The notes beneath the pieces are model-generated. The model saw only the letters and a list, made by a program, of their open reading frames with translations, was not told the DNA's origin and did not search any database. Below, piece by piece: positions 25,804 to 34,108 of a DNA stretch of 64,000 nt. The translations under genes and the position numbers were made by a program. This DNA comes from Croceibacterium atlanticum (lineage in GTDB: Bacteria > Pseudomonadota > Alphaproteobacteria > Sphingomonadales > Sphingomonadaceae): the NCBI RefSeq assembly GCF_001008165.2, contig NZ_CP011452.2:868001-932000 (forward strand), read 5' to 3'. Position 1 is the first letter of the stretch; each line of letters begins with the position of its first letter.

Positions 25804-25828
25804 TGGTGGACAGGGCTGGATTCGAACC
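25804..25828. repeat. Near attachment site inside tRNA-Tyr
   Basis: The last 25 bases of the tRNA-Tyr gene including CCA (acceptor and T-arm side) are repeated in imperfect form at 12328-12351, in direct orientation. The integrase gene starts about 200 bases inside. This is the classical site type for P4-like integrases and keeps the tRNA intact. Confidence 0.55.
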
Positions 25829-25889
25829 AGCGTACGCTTGCGCGGGCAGATTTACAGTCTGCTGCCTTTAACCACTCGGCCACCTGTCC
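25804..25889 (-). tRNA. tRNA-Tyr (GTA)
   Basis: Class II tRNA with a long variable arm. The acceptor pairs GGACAGG with CCTGTCC, followed by A and an encoded CCA. The anticodon stem-loop is GCAGA-CTGTAAA-TCTGC with anticodon GTA. The T-arm has GGTTCGAATCC. It serves as the island attachment locus. Confidence 0.96.
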
Positions 25890-26033
25890 ACCGTCTGAGC
25901 CGGTGAGCGGTAAGAACCCGCCATTTCGAGAGCCCGCATAACGGGCCGTCCGGCCGAGTGGGCGGCTCAATGGCGAAGCGATGCTTGCGTGTCAATGGGG
26001 GTGCTGGCAGGAGGCCACGAAACAAGGAGCATC

Positions 26034-26834
26034 ATGGCCAAACGCGGTGACAAGAAAGCCCTGCGCGGACGCGCGGGACGCATGCAAGGTGGACGGGGAT
26101 CCGGCCGTGCCACACAGGGCAATGTGCGCCTGTGGGGCCGGCACGCGGTGGAAGCCGCACTGAAGAACCCGGCGCGAATCCACAGGAAATTATGGGCCAC
26201 GCGGGAAGGAATCGCCTCGCTTGACGGCGAATTGCCGGCGGATTTTCCCGTTGAATATGCCGATGTGGCAGATCTCGCCCGCCTGGTGGCGCGCGATGCG
26301 CCGCATCAGGGCCTGGTTCTCGAATGCGAGCCTTTGGCCGATCTTCATCTCGGCGATGTTCTCGATGGCGATCCCGATCGTCCGATCGTCGTCCTCGATC
26401 AGGTCACCGATCCGCATAATGTCGGGGCCATCCTGCGTTCCGCAGCCGCATTCAATGCCGCCGCGATTGTCACGCAGGACCGCCATGCCCCTCCCGAAGG
26501 CGGCGTGATCGCCAAATCAGCATCTGGCGCGCTGGAAATCGTCCCCTGGATCCGCGTGGTCAATCTGGCCCGTGCGCTGGAGGAGATGGCCGAGGCGGGT
26601 TACTGGCGGCTTGGTCTGGCCGGCGAAGCCGAGGCAAGTTTTGCCGAAGCCCTGCCCGCAGGCCCGATCGCGCTGGTTCTGGGCGCAGAGGGTGAAGGGA
26701 TGCGCCACAATATCGCCGCCCATTGCGACGCGCTGGCCCGCCTGCCCATTGGCGATGCGATGGAAAGCCTGAACGTATCCAACGCCGCCGCCATCGCGCT
26801 TTATGCCGCGGCTACTCGCAAGGATGGCCAATGA
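26034..26834 (+). CDS. rlmB: SpoU/TrmH family 23S rRNA (guanosine-2'-O)-methyltransferase RlmB
   Basis: The 266-residue protein has a basic N-terminal extension, the substrate-binding domain (RLWGRHAVEAAL), and the SPOUT knot motifs: DPHNVGAILRSA (motif 1), LVLGAEGEGM (motif 2) and ESLNVSNAAAIALY (motif 3). RlmB methylates G2251 of 23S rRNA. The exact target is assigned by family resemblance. AAGGAG lies ten bases before the ATG. The gene immediately follows tRNA-Tyr and ends two bases from the next gene. Confidence 0.88.
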   Translation: MAKRGDKKALRGRAGRMQGGRGSGRATQGNVRLWGRHAVEAALKNPARIHRKLWATREGIASLDGELPADFPVEYADVADLARLVARDAPHQGLVLECEPLADLHLGDVLDGDPDRPIVVLDQVTDPHNVGAILRSAAAFNAAAIVTQDRHAPPEGGVIAKSASGALEIVPWIRVVNLARALEEMAEAGYWRLGLAGEAEASFAEALPAGPIALVLGAEGEGMRHNIAAHCDALARLPIGDAMESLNVSNAAAIALYAAATRKDGQ

Positions 26835-26835
26835 A

Positions 26836-27726
26836 ATGAGCGTTTTCACGCGCTGGAAAGCATGGTCCGCTGCGGCACTGGCAATGATGGGGGCGCTGGC
26901 CCTCACCGCCTGCATGGTCACGCCAGGCAGGTTCGACGCCACGCTGGACCTTCGGCGCGACGGACGATTCTCCTTCGACTATAATGGGGAGATCTACATA
27001 CTCGCACTCAGCAATCTGACCGAAATGGCGGAGCGGGCCGAATCGGAAAGTGCCGCATTCGAGCCCGATACGTGCTGGGACGAAGACACGTATGAAGAGC
27101 GCGAATGCACGGAAGAAGAAATCGCTGAACAGCGCGAAACCTGGGAATCCTGGCAAGAATCCAGGCTAGCCGAAAAGAAGCAGGAGGCGGAGGCGATGCA
27201 GACCATGCTTGGCGGCATCGATCCCTCCGACCCGGAAGCTGCCGAAGAACTGGCAGCCATGCTTCGGCGCCAGAAGGGCTGGAACAAGGTGGAATATCGC
27301 GGCGACGGTTTGTTCGACGTGGAATTTTCGATTTCCAGCCGCATGGGGCACGATTTCGCCTTTCCGACCTTTGAACATTTTCCCATCTCCAACAGCTTTG
27401 TCAGCGCCAATCTGCGCCAGGGCGATATCGTCCGGGTCGAAGCACCCGGTTTCGCCGCACAGGGCGGCAGCAATCCGATGGCGGGGATGATGGCCGGGAT
27501 GGCAGGCATGTTTGCCGGCATGTCTGATGAAGCGGCCCAGGATGGCGAAACGCCGCCCGATATGCCCGTGATCGAAGGCGCGTTCCGCATCCTGACCGAT
27601 GGAGACATCCTGGCCAATAACACGGATGAAGGCCCGCAGGCGGGCGAGAACGGGCAGGAACTTGCCTGGAACATCAACACCAGAACCACAACCGCGCCGA
27701 TGGCGCTGATCCGGATCGGTCAATAA
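26836..27726 (+). CDS. Predicted lipoprotein, function unknown
   Basis: The 296-residue product has a lipoprotein signal with lipobox LTAC (MMGALALTAC), so it is probably anchored in a membrane facing the periplasm. The mature part contains a Glu-rich helical stretch (residues 75-120), a beta-rich region (GDGLFDVEFSIS) and a Met/Gly-rich segment (MAGMMAGMAGMFAGM). I do not recognise a family. It begins one base after the rlmB stop and is probably co-transcribed. A strong hairpin follows. Confidence 0.75.
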   Translation: MSVFTRWKAWSAAALAMMGALALTACMVTPGRFDATLDLRRDGRFSFDYNGEIYILALSNLTEMAERAESESAAFEPDTCWDEDTYEERECTEEEIAEQRETWESWQESRLAEKKQEAEAMQTMLGGIDPSDPEAAEELAAMLRRQKGWNKVEYRGDGLFDVEFSISSRMGHDFAFPTFEHFPISNSFVSANLRQGDIVRVEAPGFAAQGGSNPMAGMMAGMAGMFAGMSDEAAQDGETPPDMPVIEGAFRILTDGDILANNTDEGPQAGENGQELAWNINTRTTTAPMALIRIGQ

Positions 27727-27740
27727 CCGGCCAAAAAACA

Positions 27741-27768
27741 AGGGCCGCCCCAATGAAGGGGCGGCCCT
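27741..27768. terminator. Terminator between the lipoprotein gene and hup
   Basis: A perfect 11-bp GC-rich stem (27741-27751 with 27758-27768) and a six-base loop. On the minus strand it is followed by a U-run (AAAAAA at 27733-27738 on the plus strand), so it is a good rho-independent terminator for the convergent hup gene and may also stop rightward transcripts. Confidence 0.85.
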
Positions 27769-27814
27769 AGTAACGCTGGACCGCTCAAGGGCGGCCCGCG
27801 CTATCGAAACATGT

Positions 27815-28087
27815 TCAGTTCACAGCATCCTTCAAGCCCTTGCCGGCCTTGAATTTCGGCTGGGTCGATGCCTTGATCGTCATCGGCTCGCCGGTACGCG
27901 GATTGCGCCCCGTGGAAGCCTTCCGCTTGGCAACGGAAAACGTTCCGAAGCCAACGAGACGCACTTCATCACCTTTCGAGAGCGCGGCAGTGATCGTATC
28001 AAACACGCTTTCAACCGCCTTGGTCGCATCATTGCGGGTAAGGCCGCTGGTGTCCGCTACGGCACCGATCAGTTCATTCTTGTTCAT
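27815..28087 (-). CDS. hup: DNA-binding protein HU
   Basis: The 90-residue protein starts MNKNELIGAVADTSGLTRND and contains the HU signature around GFGTFSVAKRKASTGRNPRTG, the DNA-embracing beta arm with the conserved NP. HU dimers bend DNA and organise the nucleoid. Longer in-frame starts are not HU-like. It lies downstream of lon on the same strand, a common arrangement, with its own likely promoter in the gap. Confidence 0.96.
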   Translation of the reverse strand: MNKNELIGAVADTSGLTRNDATKAVESVFDTITAALSKGDEVRLVGFGTFSVAKRKASTGRNPRTGEPMTIKASTQPKFKAGKGLKDAVN

Positions 28088-28153
28088 TTCCGCAAAACCC
28101 CCTCGATTGTCTTGTATGGAATATGTCGATTGAATCGCTCTGCGATGGCCTGA

Positions 28154-28182
28154 AATTGAGCGAGTTTTCCGGCACCTGTCAA
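28154..28182 (-). promoter_or_regulatory. Candidate hup promoter
   Basis: On the minus strand TTGACA lies at 28182-28177 and TCAATT at 28159-28154, with a 17-base spacer, about 65 bases upstream of the hup ATG. The -35 is perfect, the -10 is weak (three or four of six). Confidence 0.45.
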
Positions 28183-28258
28183 AGGCAATCCCGCGAAATT
28201 GCGAGGATTTGTGAAAAACGGCGCGGGTTTTGCGGCGAATCGACAAGGCTCTGCACGA

Positions 28259-28288
28259 ACGCGCCGACACGGCGAGGAATCGGCGCGT
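28259..28288 (-). terminator. Hairpin downstream of lon
   Basis: Nine-base arms acgcgccga (28259-28267) and tcggcgcgt (28280-28288) with a 12-base loop, about 60 bases beyond the lon stop in its direction. There is no proper U-run, so termination would be weak or need Rho. Confidence 0.4.
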
Positions 28289-28350
28289 TTGCACCAGCCC
28301 GAGTCGCTGCGCCGCAACACGGGGTCTGAAAGGCCCGGAAGGGCAACCGC

Positions 28351-30744
28351 TTAATGCGCGGTAGTGCCCTGCCCGCCAGGAGCGACCGGGGGAGCCGGCT
28401 GGCTCGCAATGTCATCCGCTTCGGTCCATTCGATCGGCGTGGTCGGCGCGGTCAGCGCATGGCGCAGCACCTCGTCCACATGGCCGACGGGTATCACTTC
28501 CATCCCTTCCTTCACATTGTCGGGGATCTCGGCGAGGTCCTTCACATTCTCCTCCGGAATGAGGACGGTCTTGATCCCGCCCCGCAACGCCGCCAGCAGC
28601 TTTTCCTTCAGCCCGCCGATCGGCAGCACCCGCCCGCGCAAGGTGACTTCGCCGGTCATGGCGATGTCCGGCCGCACGGGAATGCCGGTCAGCGTGGAAA
28701 CGATGGATGTGACCATGCCGATACCGGCAGAGGGGCCATCCTTCGGCACCGCGCCTTCGGGCAGGTGGATGTGGATGTTCTTGCGCTGGAAGATCGAAGG
28801 CTTCACGCCATAGGCAGGTGCCCGCGCCTTCACGAAGCTGAACGCGGTCTGGATCGACTCGTTCATCACTTCGCCCAGCTTGCCGGTTGACTTGATCTCG
28901 CCCTTGCCCGGCGTGGTAACGCTTTCGATCGTCAGCAGCTGGCCGCCGACTTCCGTCCAGGCAAGGCCCGTGACGGCACCGACCTGCGCCTCTTCCTCGC
29001 TCATGTCGAAGCGGTATTTCCGCACACCGGCAAACTCGCCCAGATTATCGGGCGTGATGGTGATGCTGGTCGCTTTCTTTTCGAGGATCTTGCGCAAGCT
29101 CTTGCGGGCCAGGCGCGCAATCTCGCGCTCCAGCGTACGCACACCGGCTTCACGGGTGTAATAACGGATCAGGTCGCGCAAGCCCGCCTCGGTCAGTTCG
29201 AACTCGCCCTTCTTGAGCCCATGAGCCTCGATCTGCTTGTCGATCAGGTGGCGCTGCGCGATCTCGACCTTTTCGTCCTCCGTATAGCCTTCCAGCCGGA
29301 TGATCTCCATTCGGTCGAGAAGCGGTTGCGGCAGGTCGAGGCTGTTCGCCGTGCAGACGAACATGATGTCCGACAGGTCGATATCCAGTTCCAGGTAATG
29401 ATCCTGGAACTTCGCATTCTGTTCCGGATCCAGCACTTCCAGCAGCGCCGATGCCGGATCGCCGCGGAAATCCTTGCCCAGCTTGTCGATCTCGTCGAGC
29501 AGGAACAGCGGATTGCTGGCCCCGGCCTTCTTGAGATTGGTGACGATCTTGCCCGGCAGGGAGCCGATATAAGTCCGGCGGTGACCGCGGATTTCCGCCT
29601 CGTCACGCACGCCGCCCAGCGACTGGCGGATGAATTCGCGCCCGGTCGCCTTGGCGATGGACTTGCCCAGGCTGGTCTTGCCGACACCCGGAGGGCCGAC
29701 GAGGCACAGGATCGGCCCCTTCAGCTTGTTGGTGCGCGCCTGGACGGCCAGATATTCGATGATCCGGTCCTTCACCTTGTCCAGCGCATAGTGATCCTGG
29801 TCCAGGATCTCCTGCGCCTTGGCGATGTCCTTCTTCAGACGGCTCTTCTTGCCCCAGGGCAGGCCCAGCAGGATGTCGAGATAATTGCGCACCACGGTCG
29901 CTTCCGCGCTCATGGGTTGCATGGTCTTGAGCTTCTTCAGTTCGGCATTGGCCTTGGCCTTGGCTTCCTTGGAAAGCTTCAGGCTGTCGATCTTCTGCTG
30001 CAATTCGGCGACTTCATTACCGTCTTCGCCGTCATTGCCGCCCAGTTCCGACTGGATCGCCTTGAGCTGCTCGTTCAGATAATATTCGCGCTGGGTCTTC
30101 TCCATCTGCCGCTTCACGCGGCCGCGGATCTTGCGTTCCACCTGCAGGACGGAAAGTTCGCCCTCCATCACGGAGAAAACCATTTCAAGGCGCTTCACCG
30201 GGTCGGTTTCGCCCAGCAATTGCTGCTTCGTCGCCACCTTCGCGGAAAGCGCGGCGGCTATGGCATCGGCAAGCCGGCCGGCATCGTCGATCTCGCCCAG
30301 CTCATCCTCGATATCTTCGGGCAGCTTCTTGTTATGCTTGGCATAATCGGAAAACTGGTCGAGCGCGGAACGCATCATGGCGGAGGCTTCATTGCCCGTG
30401 ACCGGCTGTTCTTCGATCAGCTCGGTCCCCGCGACAACATATTCGCCCTGTTCGGTGAGTTTCTGGATCCTGGCGCGGCTTTGCCCTTCCACCAGCACGC
30501 GAACGGTGCCGTCAGGGAGTTTCAGCAATTGCAGCACCTGCGCCACGACGCCGACATCATAGAGATCATCGCGCGCCGGATCGTCGCAACCCGGATCGAG
30601 CTGGGCCAGCAGGAAGATATCCTTGTCGCCTTCCATCGCAGCTTCGAGAGCGGCCACGGACTTGTCCCGCCCGACGAAGAGCGGAACGACCATGCCCGGG
30701 AACACCACGATGTCGCGCAGGGGCAGAAGGGGGAATTCAGTCAT
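28351..30744 (-). CDS. lon: ATP-dependent protease La (Lon)
   Basis: Lon degrades misfolded and regulatory proteins. The 797-residue protein has the N-terminal LON substrate domain ([21 protein letters not shown] family start), a coiled-coil region with [14 protein letters not shown], the AAA+ module (Walker [14 protein letters not shown], Walker [11 protein letters not shown]), and the C-terminal protease domain with catalytic Ser in [11 protein letters not shown] and Lys in KEKLLAALR. It lies upstream of hup. Length is typical. Confidence 0.97.
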   Translation of the reverse strand: MTEFPLLPLRDIVVFPGMVVPLFVGRDKSVAALEAAMEGDKDIFLLAQLDPGCDDPARDDLYDVGVVAQVLQLLKLPDGTVRVLVEGQSRARIQKLTEQGEYVVAGTELIEEQPVTGNEASAMMRSALDQFSDYAKHNKKLPEDIEDELGEIDDAGRLADAIAAALSAKVATKQQLLGETDPVKRLEMVFSVMEGELSVLQVERKIRGRVKRQMEKTQREYYLNEQLKAIQSELGGNDGEDGNEVAELQQKIDSLKLSKEAKAKANAELKKLKTMQPMSAEATVVRNYLDILLGLPWGKKSRLKKDIAKAQEILDQDHYALDKVKDRIIEYLAVQARTNKLKGPILCLVGPPGVGKTSLGKSIAKATGREFIRQSLGGVRDEAEIRGHRRTYIGSLPGKIVTNLKKAGASNPLFLLDEIDKLGKDFRGDPASALLEVLDPEQNAKFQDHYLELDIDLSDIMFVCTANSLDLPQPLLDRMEIIRLEGYTEDEKVEIAQRHLIDKQIEAHGLKKGEFELTEAGLRDLIRYYTREAGVRTLEREIARLARKSLRKILEKKATSITITPDNLGEFAGVRKYRFDMSEEEAQVGAVTGLAWTEVGGQLLTIESVTTPGKGEIKSTGKLGEVMNESIQTAFSFVKARAPAYGVKPSIFQRKNIHIHLPEGAVPKDGPSAGIGMVTSIVSTLTGIPVRPDIAMTGEVTLRGRVLPIGGLKEKLLAALRGGIKTVLIPEENVKDLAEIPDNVKEGMEVIPVGHVDEVLRHALTAPTTPIEWTEADDIASQPAPPVAPGGQGTTAH

Positions 30745-30948
30745 GAAAAATCAAACCCGTAAATTCGTGCGGCAATCATTCGGCCGCTTCTGTCTTGCCC
30801 CGAATATGGGGACGCTTCCCGAAGGCTGCAATGCGGGAACGGGGGAAGCTGTGGATGCCGCCCAGACGCACCGCCACGGGACACTTATCTGGCAATTCTG
30901 ACAGAGACCCGGCCAATCGGGAACCTTCCGGCCTTTGCGCAACAGAAG

Positions 30949-30982
30949 AAAGGGCAGGACACGCTGCCGCGCCCTGCCCTTT
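30949..30982 (-). terminator. Terminator after the metalloprotease gene
   Basis: Arms aaagggcagg (30949-30958) and cctgcccttt (30973-30982) form a ten-base stem. It lies about 25 bases beyond the stop of the leftward metalloprotease gene. The minus-strand RNA continues CUUCUG, a short U-rich end. Confidence 0.65.
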
Positions 30983-31007
30983 CGTCATTCCGTTCCGGCA
31001 GCGCCGA

Positions 31008-33509
31008 TCAGAGCGGGGGCCCCGGAGGAGCGGGGAAGCGCGAACGCGGTTCCTTGCCCCAGACCGGCATGATCCGTTCGGGCGCTTCGGGATCTTCCAG
31101 ATAGCGTTCGATCTGCCGCGCGGATTCGCGATAGAATGCGGAAGTGAGCGGATCGGAGGATGTTCGTGAGTTCAGATCCTCTGCCAGCCGACCCAACTGA
31201 TCGAGCACGTAATAGCGCGCATCCGCAGCCGTATCCTCGTCCGCGCCGAGCTTCATCATGGATAGCATGGCGACGTTCTGGACCACGCGCAGCAGGGCAC
31301 GATCCTGCGCCGAACCGGATGGATTCACCTTCCAGCTATTGGCCAGCACCGCATCGACCATTTCCGGGAAGGTCAGCGTATCGGGCTGACGCACGGCCAG
31401 CGCGATCATGCGAGAGGCGCGATCGCCATCAAAAAGCGGTTCGAGAACCTGCGCGGCAAGAATACGCGCAGCGCGCAACTGATCGAAGACGGCATCATCG
31501 GACATGTCTTCATTATTCTCGCCCGGGCTTGGCGCAAGCTGGGCCAGCAGCGATTCCGGCATGGCCAGATGTCCCGGCTCCAGCACATCCAGCAACAGGC
31601 CAAGGATTTCGCGCTGTTCTTCCGCCGGGATGAATTCGGTGGGCGGCAGGCCGGTTTCCTTGCCCTTCACGACGATGTTCTGGAACTGGCCGCCGATATA
31701 ACGCAGCCCGTATTCTATCGCATACTGCTCGTGCAGATAGATCATCCACAGGCGCAGATCGCGCATGGCGCCATAGGGCTCGCCCTTCTTGAGCATGCCG
31801 GGGCCATAGCTTGCCAGGGCCACGTCGCGGACTGCGCCCATATTGCGCAATTCCTCCGCCGGATTCAGCCCGTCGACATACCAGGCATAACGCGGATCGC
31901 TGCCCAGCGTGAACATCACGCCCTGGCTGCGCATTTCGGCGATGACCGCGTCCAGTCCGGCCTCTTCCTGCCCTTCAGCAAAGGGCGTGTAAGCATAGCG
32001 GACCATGAAACTGTCGTAGTCGCCGATAGAAGTCATGAAGGCTTCGCTGAGATCCAGCTTGCCATCCTTCACCCGCACGCGCGGCACGGGATATTCCATG
32101 ACGCTGGAACGGTCATTCATATTGGCGTTCCAATTGTGGCCGAAGCCCAGCGTATGGCCCAGTTCGTGCGCGCTCAGCACGGCCTGGCGCAACAGGGACA
32201 TATCCCTTTGTCCCTTGGGCATGGAATCGAAGGCTTCCTGGCTCAACAGCAGGCTGGGATCGACCACGGTGATCCCGCCACCATCTTCCGGCAACGCCCC
32301 GCTATAGGCATCGTAATAATTGGCGACGGTCCGGACGCGATAGGCGTCCATATGGGTCTTGGAACCCAGTACTTCGCCCGTGCGCGGATCGATGAAGGCC
32401 CCGCTGGAGGAAAAGCCGCGCTGGTCGCGCTGGATCCACAGCACATAGGCATAGCGGATATCCATCGGATCCATATCGGCCGGCGCATCGCGCGCTTCGA
32501 TCGCATTGATGAAGCCGGCCTTTGCAAAGGCCTTGTTCCACCACAACAGCCCTTCCTTCATCGCCTTGCGCAGCGGATCGGGCATGGCCGGATCGAAATA
32601 ATAGACAATCGGTTCCACCGGCTCGCTCATCGCGGCGGTGGGATCCTTCTTTTCCAGACGCCAGCGCCGGACCCATTCCGTCACCGGGGATTCGTCGATC
32701 GGCCGGGAGAAATCCTTGAACTCCACCCCGCCCACGCCGATCCGCGGATCCGCTGCGCGCGGTTGATATCCGGTCGGTGCCTTCAGAAAGGAATGGTGCA
32801 CCCGGATGGTGAAAATATCCGGCGCCGGCATGACTTCCGACACTGCCACGCCCGGAGCAGCGGAGGTGAAGCTGGCCACCGTCTCGATCTCGGTATTTTC
32901 GGGGAAGGCCTTCATGCGCTTCGGGTAGAATGCGCTTTTTGCCGGATCGAATTTGAAATCGCCCTGGCCGCTTCGCTTCAACCGGCGCGTGACATATCCG
33001 GCATCACGCATGAAAAGCGGCGTTCCGTCAACCACGACCCTGCCGCCGGAATCGGAAACGACCGGCAGCACGGCGAGCACGGATGTGGGGAAGGAATCCT
33101 TCACATTCTGCTTCAGCGCCTCGCTGCCATCCAGCGCGCGATAATCGGTATTGATCTGGTTCACGATCACCTGATCGCCAGACCGTTCGAAATGGATTAC
33201 CGCGGTATAGATGACCCCGCGGTCAAATCCGGCCTGGACCGAACCCGGATTGGTCGCCGCGGAAACATAATAGAGGATATCCTCATCAAAGGCGGGAACC
33301 TCGATCAGGACCTTGCCATCGGCCGCATCCCAATAGAACGGGACATAGCCTTCAGTCTTTTCGAGCTGTGAAATCGGCGTCGCCGCGGCGGGAGCCGGCG
33401 TGCCGAAGGCCAGGGTTAGCGAAGCGGAACCCGCCAGCAAAACCGATCGGAGGAGTGGCAGCCCGGCCTTGGGCCGAGCGCCCGGTTTCGCTTGTCGTCT
33501 CATTCGCAT
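31008..33509 (-). CDS. Secreted zinc-dependent metalloprotease (DUF5117/DUF4953 type)
   Basis: A large protein (about 833 residues) with a signal peptide (LLRSVLLAGSASLTLAFG) and the metzincin-type zinc site HELGHTLGFGHNW followed about ten residues later by the SVMEYP Met-turn. The N-terminal part (GYVPFYWDAADGKVLIEVP) matches DUF5117, the C-terminal part DUF4953-like. Such proteins are common in sphingomonads and Bacteroidetes; substrates are unknown to me. I place the start at 33509 because AGGACGGGG precedes it; 33527 and 33554 are alternatives. It is a single gene, ended by a hairpin. Confidence 0.85.
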   Translation of the reverse strand: MRMRRQAKPGARPKAGLPLLRSVLLAGSASLTLAFGTPAPAAATPISQLEKTEGYVPFYWDAADGKVLIEVPAFDEDILYYVSAATNPGSVQAGFDRGVIYTAVIHFERSGDQVIVNQINTDYRALDGSEALKQNVKDSFPTSVLAVLPVVSDSGGRVVVDGTPLFMRDAGYVTRRLKRSGQGDFKFDPAKSAFYPKRMKAFPENTEIETVASFTSAAPGVAVSEVMPAPDIFTIRVHHSFLKAPTGYQPRAADPRIGVGGVEFKDFSRPIDESPVTEWVRRWRLEKKDPTAAMSEPVEPIVYYFDPAMPDPLRKAMKEGLLWWNKAFAKAGFINAIEARDAPADMDPMDIRYAYVLWIQRDQRGFSSSGAFIDPRTGEVLGSKTHMDAYRVRTVANYYDAYSGALPEDGGGITVVDPSLLLSQEAFDSMPKGQRDMSLLRQAVLSAHELGHTLGFGHNWNANMNDRSSVMEYPVPRVRVKDGKLDLSEAFMTSIGDYDSFMVRYAYTPFAEGQEEAGLDAVIAEMRSQGVMFTLGSDPRYAWYVDGLNPAEELRNMGAVRDVALASYGPGMLKKGEPYGAMRDLRLWMIYLHEQYAIEYGLRYIGGQFQNIVVKGKETGLPPTEFIPAEEQREILGLLLDVLEPGHLAMPESLLAQLAPSPGENNEDMSDDAVFDQLRAARILAAQVLEPLFDGDRASRMIALAVRQPDTLTFPEMVDAVLANSWKVNPSGSAQDRALLRVVQNVAMLSMMKLGADEDTAADARYYVLDQLGRLAEDLNSRTSSDPLTSAFYRESARQIERYLEDPEAPERIMPVWGKEPRSRFPAPPGPPL

Positions 33510-33766
33510 TGCCCCGTCCTGTGTCATCTGGAACCACCCGGCGCAGCGATCCACGAAGACCTGCGGCCGGGGTCCGCCCTTTCGGGCCGACAGGGCATTA
33601 TAGGGTTTTGGCGGCGGGGCTTTCCGTCAAAGATTGCGCCGCGTCAGCCGCGCAGTGATGACAAATGATACAGACGGCGCGCTTCACACAAGAATAATGC
33701 CACGCGCTGATCCGGGCCGGCCGATGCGGAAGGGGCCCGCGCCCATTCCGCACACAGCCGGAAACT

Positions 33767-34108
33767 TCAGCCGAAGCCGGGGAAATTGAAACCGGGCGGC
33801 AGGCCCATCCCGGACTGGACCTTCTGCATCTCCTCGTTCGCGGCATTGTCCGCCTTCTGCCGCGCATCGTTGAAAGCAGCGGCGACGAGGTCTTCCAGCA
33901 TACCCTTTTCTTCAGGCGCGATCAGGCTGTCATCAATGGAAACGCCAAGGATGCGGCCCTTGGCGCTGCAGCGGATCTTCACCAGCCCGCCGCCGGAAAC
34001 GCCTTCCACCTCGATCGAATCGAGCTTGGCCTGCGCCTCGTTCATCTGCTTCTGGATCGTCTCTGCAGCCTGCTGCGCAGCCTGCATCATTTCTTCCATG
34101 GACTTCAT
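33767..34108 (-). CDS. YbaB/EbfC family nucleoid-associated protein
   Basis: The 113-residue protein starts MKSMEEMMQAAQQAAETIQK and has the family core EVEGVSGGGLVKI and, near residue 70, MLEDLVAAAFNDA. YbaB proteins are small dimeric DNA-binding proteins. The ATG overlaps the dnaX stop by four bases, the conserved dnaX-ybaB pair. About 250 bases downstream, to the metalloprotease gene start, hold nothing I recognise. Confidence 0.93.
   Translation of the reverse strand: MKSMEEMMQAAQQAAETIQKQMNEAQAKLDSIEVEGVSGGGLVKIRCSAKGRILGVSIDDSLIAPEEKGMLEDLVAAAFNDARQKADNAANEEMQKVQSGMGLPPGFNFPGFG

Noticed and set aside
29221-30762. Long rightward open frame opposite lon
   Set aside because: Antisense shadow of lon with His/Leu/Arg-rich composition and no recognisable motif.
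31569-33371. 600-codon rightward open frame opposite the metalloprotease gene
   Set aside because: Antisense shadow; the leftward frame has signal peptide and zinc site.
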